DNA of 20,939 nucleotides from Myxococcales bacterium (GTDB lineage Bacteria; Myxococcota_C; UBA6777), in assembly GCA_027005175.1 (NCBI GenBank), contig JALTMC010000158.1:3393-24331 (forward strand), in the 5' to 3' direction. The position numbers and the translations under genes were made by a program. The notes under the pieces are model-generated. The model did no database searches and had not been told where the DNA came from. It saw only the letters and a program-made list of their open reading frames with translations. Below, one piece after another: positions 13,772-20,600 of this stretch. Each line of letters opens with the position of its first letter. The stretch's first letter is position 1.

Positions 13772-14047
13772 AGGTGCGCGAGCCGGTGGAAGATCTTCAA
13801 ATCTACTCTGGAGAGTGTAAACTTTGTCACTACCGTGCTCTAGCTTTCGAGATTGCTCCAGGATCTCTTGAAAGATCTCTGTACTGAAGTGCTCTTCTGG
13901 CCAATCTTCCGGCCTTTCACAAGCGATAATTCGATCGTACAGATCTTGTTGCTTTGGAGTCAGATTTTGCTGATCCTCCAAAGCCAAAAGAGATTGAAGG
14001 CAGTGTTCGAACAACGTGACCTGGGATGTTGTGCTCTCTTGGTTCAT
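13754..14047 (-). CDS. small hypothetical protein in the PRTRC cassette, 97 aa
   Basis: I do not recognise the family. Start 14047 (MNQESTTSQV) has GAGG about 10 bases upstream; the longer frame to 14107 would begin with GTG and a Gly/Pro-rich stretch that looks non-coding. The protein is acidic and mostly helical: TLFEHCLQSLLALEDQQNL, KQQDLYDRIIACERPEDWPE and FQEILEQSRKLEHG. It lies 228 bp after C and about 400 bp before the 222-aa gene on the same strand, so it is part of the cassette by position. Its last codons fall in the 76-bp repeat. It might be a small replacement for the E or F component or an adaptor or substrate of the conjugation pathway; no sequence evidence decides this. Confidence 0.6.
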   Translation of the reverse strand: MNQESTTSQVTLFEHCLQSLLALEDQQNLTPKQQDLYDRIIACERPEDWPEEHFSTEIFQEILEQSRKLEHGSDKVYTLQSRFEDLPPARAPLSNYI

Positions 14048-14218
14048 CAGAAAAAAACCTCTTATGTTGTGGGCGTGGAAGCCCCCTCCCGATCGCGGAC
14101 CCGGCAAAATCGACAGGACGAAGGCCGGATGGGCTGGGGATCGTTGACCGTCGATTCCTGACGTTGGATGGCTGCGTTTTAACTTTCACCCAGAAAAAGT
14201 TTGTGGTGAGAGGAATTC

Positions 14219-14262
14219 ACCGATCACAGCAGACAAACCATGGTTTGTCTGCTGTGATCGGT
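14219..14262. other. 44-bp perfect palindrome downstream of PRTRC C
   Basis: Two 22-bp arms meet with no spacer at 14240/14241. The left arm starts ACCGATCACAGCAGACAAA and the right arm is its exact reverse complement. It lies 13 bp beyond the C stop. As RNA it would form a very stable hairpin on either strand; as DNA it could extrude a cruciform or bind a dimeric protein. No T-run follows on the transcribed strand, so a standard intrinsic terminator is not supported. Confidence 0.9.
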
Positions 14263-14275
14263 TTCTCCCCGACCA

Positions 14276-14464
14276 TCACCCTTTGGTTCCAGCACGAACC
14301 ACAAACTTGACGTTGCCATTCTCATCGTACTCAGGAGTGGCATTCTCGATTTGTGGAAACATGGTGGTCAAAGCGGAACGGATCTCATCGATACTGTGGG
14401 AAGCATCCATCTCAATTTCACGACCGAAGAAGGACACTTTGCGAAGGTTTGTATTGGTTTGCAT
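14276..14464 (-). CDS. PRTRC system protein C (ubiquitin-like small protein), 62 aa
   Basis: The short length, the strand pattern (LRKVSFFGREIEMD, a helix IDEIRSALTTMFPQIENA, then KFVVRAGTKG) and the C-terminal GTKG match the PRTRC C family, grouped with prokaryotic ubiquitin-like beta-grasp proteins. The protein ends exactly at Gly62, as a mature ubiquitin-like modifier would, with no extension to be removed. It would be adenylated by ThiF, carried by B and removed by A. Lys61 next to the terminal Gly replaces the Gly-Gly of eukaryotic ubiquitin. Start 14464 has GAGG about 8 bases upstream. It is the first gene of the cassette, preceded by ~390 bp without genes that should contain the promoter. 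Homology call good; modifier role inferred. Confidence 0.85.
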   Translation of the reverse strand: MQTNTNLRKVSFFGREIEMDASHSIDEIRSALTTMFPQIENATPEYDENGNVKFVVRAGTKG

Positions 14465-14564
14465 GATTCTTACCTCTTTGTGGTTTGTGGTTAAGTCCAT
14501 CTCTATACGTTTGAGATGTGTTTGGGTTTGTTTTCCTGTTGACTTTTTGAATATGCAACCCATC

Positions 14565-14583
14565 TGTGACAACTTGTGTCACA
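14565..14583. promoter_or_regulatory. 19-bp dyad upstream of PRTRC C (candidate operator)
   Basis: TGTGACAACTTGTGTCACA has perfect 7-bp arms around a 5-base centre, ~100 bp upstream of the C start. The outer TGTGA/TCACA halves recall Crp-type sites, but the gap is 9 instead of 6 bases, so a different regulator is more likely. An AT-rich ATGATATATATG run adjoins it. I could not place a firm -35/-10. Confidence 0.5.
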
Positions 14584-14851
14584 TGATATATATGTCTGAT
14601 ATCTCTTCATTATTGTTTGGCTGTACGCGTGTGTGGAGAGGTTGTGGAACCTGAAGCGACTTGTCGCCAAAGGCAAACGTTGTTCACGTGTCAAGTCAAC
14701 AGCGGGTGGGAGCTTGTTTCCAATCTTGTGTACGTTGTACAGGAAACTCAGTCTGGCTTCGTTCTTTGCACTTCGATTCCAGGCATCGCAAGGAATGCAC
14801 CGCCACAAAGTGAAAGATTCTTGGTGATACTTACTGAGGCAGGGCTGTCTT
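14584..14851. other. gene-free stretch between MltG and the PRTRC cassette
   Basis: With the operator region (14465-14583) this makes ~390 bp without a gene. It follows the 3' end of mltG and leads into the cassette. I saw no strong terminator, no RNA gene and no repeat here. Confidence 0.4.
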
Positions 14852-15907
14852 TTATCTGATTTGTTCTTTTCGGAGCCATCGGTGGTACATTTTGGCATAG
14901 CGGTTGTGTTGTCGGAGGGTTTTGGCGAAGTTGTGGTAGCCGGAGTATTCGGGTTTGGCGCACATAAAGATGTAGTCGTGCTTGCTGTGTCGAAGGACCG
15001 CGCGGAGGGCTCCTTTTTCGGGGATAGAGAGTGGGCCTGGCGGGAGTCCTTCGTGCAGGTATGTATTGTAAGGAGACTTTACTTTGAGATGTTTGAGTAA
15101 GATTCGGCGCAAGCCGGGTTGGTTGAGTGCAAACTTTACAGTGGGGTCTGCTTGAAGTTTAATGCCTCGACGCAGGCGGTTCAGGTAGAGTCCTGCGATC
15201 TTGGGCCATTCATCGATCTTTTTTGACTGCTCTGCTTGGACGATGGAGGCCAGGATACTGATCTGGGTAGGGGTGTAGCGAATACGTCGGAGGGCTCGTT
15301 TTTGTTTGTGCCAGAATCTGCGGTATGCTCGATGCATTCGCCGCACGAACTGCTTTGGTGAGATCGCCCAATAGACATTGTATGTGTCGGGCAAGAACAT
15401 GGTGGGGAAGGTTTTGGCATCAAAGCCATACTTTTTGTGAAGGGCAGGATCATGAAACGCTTTCAGTAGTTGTTCTGGTGTGGCTTCTATGCTGGGAGCC
15501 ACTTTGGCGGCGAGGTCCTTTAAGTTCCGGACATAGTGGAATGACACTTTCACTGCCAATCGTCCACGCCCATAGCGCAGATGATTGATTAACTTGTTGT
15601 AGGTCATGCTTTCAGTGATGCGATACTTTCCAGGAATGATCTTTCGACCTTCATAGCTTTTGGCCCGAGCGAAGAACAGGAAGTCGCGTTTGTCGAGGAG
15701 GTAGTCTTTCTTGCTCAATAGCTCGGCGACGCCCTGAAGTTTGGTTCCTGTGCGAATGTAGATGTTTGTGGCTTTTTTGCCATCCATGCTGAGGGCGGGC
15801 GCATCCTTTAATCGATACAGTCGATAAAATGGATACAACTTTACACCAACGATACCTGCTCCAATAGCCAGCAACATGACAATAACAATGGCAATCCATT
15901 TACCCAT
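14852..15907 (-). CDS. mltG: endolytic peptidoglycan transglycosylase MltG, 351 aa
   Basis: MltG (YceG-like) cuts nascent glycan strands in the inner membrane and is thought to set strand length. Residues 4-22 (WIAIVIVMLLAIGAGIVGV) are the single N-terminal membrane anchor. PGKYRITESMTYNKLINHL (92-110) begins the LysM-like part. The catalytic motif is SILASIVQAEQ (217-227) with E226, followed by IAGLYLNRL, LQADPTVKFAL (251-261) and SPYNTYLHEGLPPGPL (278-293), all diagnostic. Length matches the family (~340 aa). Start 15907 was chosen because AGGAG lies 7-8 bases upstream; the upstream ATG at 15961 and the longer frame to 16045 lack one. It is transcribed divergently from the gene at 16215. 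The region around 185-212 is unusually Arg-rich. Confidence 0.93.
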   Translation of the reverse strand: MGKWIAIVIVMLLAIGAGIVGVKLYPFYRLYRLKDAPALSMDGKKATNIYIRTGTKLQGVAELLSKKDYLLDKRDFLFFARAKSYEGRKIIPGKYRITESMTYNKLINHLRYGRGRLAVKVSFHYVRNLKDLAAKVAPSIEATPEQLLKAFHDPALHKKYGFDAKTFPTMFLPDTYNVYWAISPKQFVRRMHRAYRRFWHKQKRALRRIRYTPTQISILASIVQAEQSKKIDEWPKIAGLYLNRLRRGIKLQADPTVKFALNQPGLRRILLKHLKVKSPYNTYLHEGLPPGPLSIPEKGALRAVLRHSKHDYIFMCAKPEYSGYHNFAKTLRQHNRYAKMYHRWLRKEQIR

Positions 15908-16214
15908 ACGTTTTCTCCTATGAAATTCTGCTTTGCCCGAACGGTCTCTGTTCTCACTCATATCATTCTTTGAGGTGGTGTTGAAAGTTCTGGGGAAAGG
16001 GCACCATCCTCTGTGAAAATCCAATGGGCTTGGACAGGCCAGCATTTGTGGGCTTATGCCAGACTTTTGCTTGATACTTTGGGCTTGATGCTTTGGGTAC
16101 GTTGCAAATCAAGAAATGATGCGATACGCTTCTGGCCCACAGGGTACATCTGTTTGACGTTGAGTAGAGCCATTTTCTTGCATTCGAAGAATTGTGATAC
16201 AAGCGAGGAACGCC
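15908..16214. other. divergent intergenic region between mltG and the double cNMP gene
   Basis: About 307 bp that must hold both divergent promoters. Short direct repeats of CTTGATACTTTGGG/CTTGATGCTTTGGG occur near 16071 and 16084. No gene or firm promoter was identified. Confidence 0.4.
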
Positions 16215-16388
16215 ATGTCCATGCAAGAAGCCCTTCTTGAAGTAAGTCGAAAGCCGGACTCCATACAAGCCTGGGCGGGTTTGGTGGCCATGCTGGAGGA
16301 GGCGGGTCAGCCTACTATGGAGGGGCTGTGGGAAACAACGATTGCGGCTGTGGCTGTACGTGGAGACTTTTTCACGGCACTCGCTTAG
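16215..16388 (+). pseudogene. N-terminal fragment of the double cNMP protein, ended by an in-frame TAG
   Basis: Start ATG 16215 (MSMQEALLEVSRKPDSIQAW) has GAGGAA about 5 bases upstream. The frame runs 57 codons to TAG at 16386-16388 and then continues open, in the same frame, into the double cNMP gene. Across the stop it reads FFTALA-stop-SRKHLEGSALARVLTEMA, which is a natural helical continuation (TPR-like flavour: SIQAWAGLVAMLEEAG). The simplest reading is a nonsense mutation or sequencing error in one ~415-residue gene. Re-initiation downstream could rescue the cNMP part. Confidence 0.65.
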
Positions 16389-16415
16389 AGCCGAAAGCAT
16401 CTGGAAGGTTCGGCA

Positions 16416-17462
16416 TTGGCTCGGGTTTTAACGGAGATGGCGAGTCTCTATGCTGAACATCACCAACGCCAAGGTGTACGTCTTCCTCCCCCCTTCCTAG
16501 AGCCGTGGGATGTTGTGATCCCTGACTCGGAGGATGAACAACGAACATTGGCTGTGGAGTGGATTGACCGTGTTCATGAGATTGGATTGCCTGAAGGTTC
16601 TTTGTGTCCGTATATTCCGATCTTTGGAGATGTCACTCCCATTGAATTTGTCGTGTTGGCGACAGAGGCTGAGTCTCTCTTGCTCAAAGCTGGCCGCGTA
16701 CTGATACAACAGGGTGAGGTGGAACAAGCAGTCTATATTCTGTCTCATGGAAGCGTGACTGTTCGTCAGATGCGCAAAAATGATGAAGAACTGGAGCTGG
16801 CAGAGGTCGAGGCTCCAGCGTTGCTTGGGGAGATCTCCTCTCTGTCTCACACTCCTCGTCGTTCCACGGTTGTGGCGAATAAACTCGGGTTGGCCTGGAA
16901 GATCGATGTCGAGCTACTTTCTCGACTGGCTGATGTTCATCCTCACCTTGTGGAACAGTTTCGGGATCTGATTCAAAATCGCTTGTTGCACAATCTGTTG
17001 CGTTCAAACCCTGTGCTTAAAGGGCTGTCGGATGAACAATGTGAAGCTTTGTTGATCGCTAGCTCGATTCAAGAGGTCGAGCCAGAGTCGACAGTCTTTA
17101 CACAAGGTGAGTCAGCACCTGGTTTGTTTATGATTCTACACGGTGTTGCTGAAGTTTGGACGTCGCGTGAAGGACACACTCGCTCTCGCGTCAACGTGTT
17201 GTACGAAGGTGATATGTTTGGTGAGATCTCTATGCTCTCCGGACAGCCCACCACGGGAGAAGTTTTAATGCTTGATGGCGGTGTCTTGCTGCACCTTCCC
17301 ATTGAGATGTTTGAACTCTTAAAAGAAGAAATACCCACACTTGAAACAGAGCTTCGAGAGTTGATGAAAATCCGTATCGGTGAGCTTGCCTCGATGTTTC
17401 GAGCATCTGATGAAGACTTCGAAACGGTCGATGCATCCTGGCTTATCGATGATTGGGAGTGA
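16416..17462 (+). CDS. double cyclic nucleotide-binding domain protein, ~348 aa (downstream of in-frame stop)
   Basis: Two cNMP-binding barrels are visible. Domain 1 covers residues ~75-190 (LLKAGRVLIQQGEVEQAVYILSHG, LLGEISSLSHTPRRSTVVA, with the GE and PRRST cassette). Domain 2 covers ~195-320 (VLKGLSDEQCEALLIAS, VFTQGESAPGLFMILHG, GDMFGEISMLSGQPTTGEVLM); its cassette has PTTGEV where an Arg is normally present, so domain 2 may not bind cNMP normally. An acidic tail (DEDFETVDASWLIDDWE) closes it. There is no helix-turn-helix. The TTG at 16416 has GGAAGG 7 bases upstream and could serve for re-initiation; ATG 16437 has a poorly spaced signal. Upstream in-frame sequence (16215-16388) is probably the original N-terminus. 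The 3' end is one unit of a repeat array. Confidence 0.8.
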   Translation: MARVLTEMASLYAEHHQRQGVRLPPPFLEPWDVVIPDSEDEQRTLAVEWIDRVHEIGLPEGSLCPYIPIFGDVTPIEFVVLATEAESLLLKAGRVLIQQGEVEQAVYILSHGSVTVRQMRKNDEELELAEVEAPALLGEISSLSHTPRRSTVVANKLGLAWKIDVELLSRLADVHPHLVEQFRDLIQNRLLHNLLRSNPVLKGLSDEQCEALLIASSIQEVEPESTVFTQGESAPGLFMILHGVAEVWTSREGHTRSRVNVLYEGDMFGEISMLSGQPTTGEVLMLDGGVLLHLPIEMFELLKEEIPTLETELRELMKIRIGELASMFRASDEDFETVDASWLIDDWE

Positions 17463-17643
17463 GGAAGAATGAGAAGGGGCTGTAGTGAGAGAGGGTAAGC
17501 TGTAGTGAGAGAGGGTAAGCTATCGGGAGTGAGGACGAACTGTAGGGAGGAGGGTAAGTTGTCGGGAGTGAGGAAGAACTGTAGTGAGAGAGGGTAAGTT
17601 GTCGGGAGTGAGCAGGGTGTGAGCAGGGTGTGATCAGGGTGTT
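17452..17643. repeat. composite tandem array bridging two convergent gene ends
   Basis: 20-bp units of two related types alternate: CTGTAGTGAGAGAGGGTAAG (17480, 17500, 17579; a 19-bp variant at 17540) and TTGTCGGGAGTGAGGAAGAA (17559; variants at 17520 and 17599). The first unit of the second type, at 17452-17471, contains the last codons and TGA of the double cNMP gene. The right edge is an 11-bp GTGTGAGCAGG repeat (about 17609-17640) whose last copy contains the stop codon of the minus-strand gene at 17634. Confidence 0.93.
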
Positions 17644-20600
17644 TTTCTTTGTGTGTGTTTCTTCTTGTACCAGGGGCTACTTTTGCGAAGTTTGATGTCG
17701 ATGAGGCCTGTGATCACAGCCCAGGTTGGGTGTATTTGTTGGTACAATCCGCCACCAAAGTCATTGTCTGTTCCCCAAGAGCCATCTTCATGTTGGAGAT
17801 CCAACATATAGTTGATGGCTTCTTTGATATCAGCTCGTTCACCCAGTCCATAAATCTTGTAGCAGTAGATAAACTCACCGAGCAAGTCGAGGTCTCTGAC
17901 CTTGAACCTGATCTTGTGGAAGTGTTTGTCAAAGTATCTTAATATCTTGATCGTCAATGGGGTCTTGGGGAGATCGGATTCCCCATAGTGATTCATTGCC
18001 AGAACGATATGAGTCACAAAATAGTTTTGGTTATTGTATCCTGTGAAGTTATCGATGTCATAAATAAATTTTAGGTGTTTTCCCATCAGTCTTATGTATT
18101 TTTTGAGTTGGCTTTTGCGTAGGTTAAAGGGGTTTTTGGGATTGTTCTTTTGGAATATATCCAGGAAAGATTCATCGACGATATAGGTTCCGATAATATA
18201 GTATTTATTCTTTAAGAGTGCTGTTTTGAAAGGTACTTTGTGGGGCCAGGGTTGTCCTTTGGGGAAATAGCTTTGGTAGAATTTTATGAAGCGAGCTTTG
18301 GGGATGTTGAATTTATAAAGCATAAAGAGTGTGGTGATAAAGTCCCCTTTGTCTGCGAGGTTGGCATCGAAGATCTTGGGTAGACGATCTTTTGCGCGGT
18401 GAAAGGCATTTCGCAGCAGGCGTTCTGCTACGGTGCCTGCGAGAGTGCCTTTCCCGTAGACGGCCATTTCGCTCATAAGAGTTGTGTAGTTGCCAAATCC
18501 TTCTTCAAAGTTGGCATCGTCCTCTATTTTGGAGATGATCCAGTGCATTCCAGTTAGAATGGCACGTTCCACCCTTGACTTTGTTTTCAAAATACCTTTG
18601 CGAAGCATTTGAACTTCCACAGTATTGTTGGTGCTTTTAAAGGAGGGAGGCATTCCTTTGGGTCGGATGCATGCGCTGCCTGCGGGCCATGGAGAGTTGG
18701 CTTTGGGTGCGGTCTTTTGGTTGTGGCTCTTTTGTTTTTCGGAGGATAAGGCTCGCAGCACTGCCCATGTGGGAGTCATTCTTTTGAATGCATCTTTGCT
18801 GGCAAAGTCTGCATCTTTTCCCCAAGAGCCTTCCACGTGTTGGAGTGCCAGTAAGTATTCTCTTGCCTCTTTTAACAGGCCCTTTTTTTCCTGGGGGAAG
18901 GAAGCGAGGCTTTGGATTGTCATGGCTAACAAGTCGGTGTCTTTGACCTTGTAACGGATCATGGGAAACTGCTTTTGAAGGTGCTTGTGAAGTCGTTGCA
19001 CAAGAGGGCCTGACGCGAGCTTGTCTGAACCCAGCCCACGCAAAGCCTGTAGGATATGGTTCGCAAAATAGCTTTCATTGATATAACGATCTGGGTGCTT
19101 TTGAAAGGTACTCTTGAGAGAGATATTTTCTATCTTTTTCAGATAGCTTGCTAGCTTGTTTGTGGGGAAGTTGTATGGATTCTTGGGAGACTTCTTTTGT
19201 AAGGAGTAGAGGGCAAACTCATTCATCAACTGCTCACGTAGCTCCTGGAGCTTTCGTTGTTGCAATGCTTGTGCAAACGTAAGCGAAGACTTGGGTCGCT
19301 TCTTGCTTTTGGGCAAGGATTTATAAAATTGGAGAAGGGATGTCTTGGGGATGTTGTATTTATCGAGTAAGGGCAGTACCTGTAATATTCTCCATTTGCT
19401 ACGGTTGTCTCGGGCAAAAAAGATATCGCTCCATCGTGGTTGAGAGCGCCGAAAGATCTCGTGAATCATACGTCGAGCGAGCCGTGCTGCCAGTGGGTGG
19501 TTGTGATCTTCTGCTACTTTATCCAGGACTGCAACATAATTTTCAAAGACGAAATAATAGGGTGCATCTTTTTCGACTTGGGTAATGAGCCAATGCAGTC
19601 CTGCAAGAATTCCCCGCTCTGCTGCAGAAGGGGAACGCTTGATCGCTTCACGAATCAGGCACATCGTTGTTGGATTTTGACGTGTTTGGAAAGCGGGCGG
19701 GAGTCCTTTGGTGAGAGCACAGGTGCTTTTTTTGAGCCATGTTGGCAAAGAGGTCTGTGGTGTTGTGGAGTGTGTCTTGGAGAGTTGAGCGTGCAGGGCT
19801 CGTAACACTGTAAATGTGGGGCGGGTGGCGAGGTGAGTTCCTTTACTGAAGTCTTCATCGGTTCCCCAAGAGCCATCGATGTTTTGAAGCGAAATCAGGT
19901 GGTGAATCGTGCTTTTGAGGGGGAGCTTCTTGTTTGACATTTCCAACAACCGCTGTGTGGTGGTTGCCTGTAGCTCCATATCTTCTGTTTTGTGGCGAAT
20001 GGTGGCAAACTCTTTTTGCAAGATGGTTTGAAGGCGTGTCTGTAGGACCCGTGTGTTGCTGGTTCTTTTTCCCCATGTCTTGAGCAACGATAACCAGCGA
20101 AGAACGAGGTAGTTTTGGTCCGTATAGGCTTCGTCATTTCCTTGAAATGTTTCAGTGAGCTTTATTCGAGTGAGCTGTTTTAAGTACTGGGGAAGCCGAC
20201 TGGCTCGCAGCGCATAAGGGTTACGAGGGTGATCTTTGAGGAAGGCATACAGTCTTGCCTCTTGCTCCAGAAGATTGTTGAGATCTTCATAGTCCTTCTT
20301 TTTGAGAGCCTGTGCGAAGAGCTTCTTCTTTGCGTTGGGAAACCCTTTGGGAAATCGAGTTTGATAGAATTTAAGATAGGCTTTTTGTGAGATATTGTAT
20401 TCGTACAGTAGGGGAAGAATGGAGATAAAGCGCCATTTGTCCTCCATCGTCTTGTCAAAGATATCACTGAGGTGAGGTCTTGCTCGCCGAAAGGCATTTT
20501 GTAGCAAAAGTCTTGCGATATAGCCCACAGGCTGGAACTGGTGATGTTGTCGTAGCTGATCCAGAAGAATCACATAGCTGGGAAAGATGCTGTCAAAGCT

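Noticed and set aside
14503-14898. 131-aa minus-strand open frame upstream of PRTRC C
   Set aside because: Composition is not protein-like, it overlaps mltG's end and covers the putative operator; no ribosome binding site.
15908-16045. Longer N-terminus for MltG
   Set aside because: The membrane anchor begins right after the ATG at 15907, which has a well-placed AGGAG; the extension would place 46 non-conserved residues before it.
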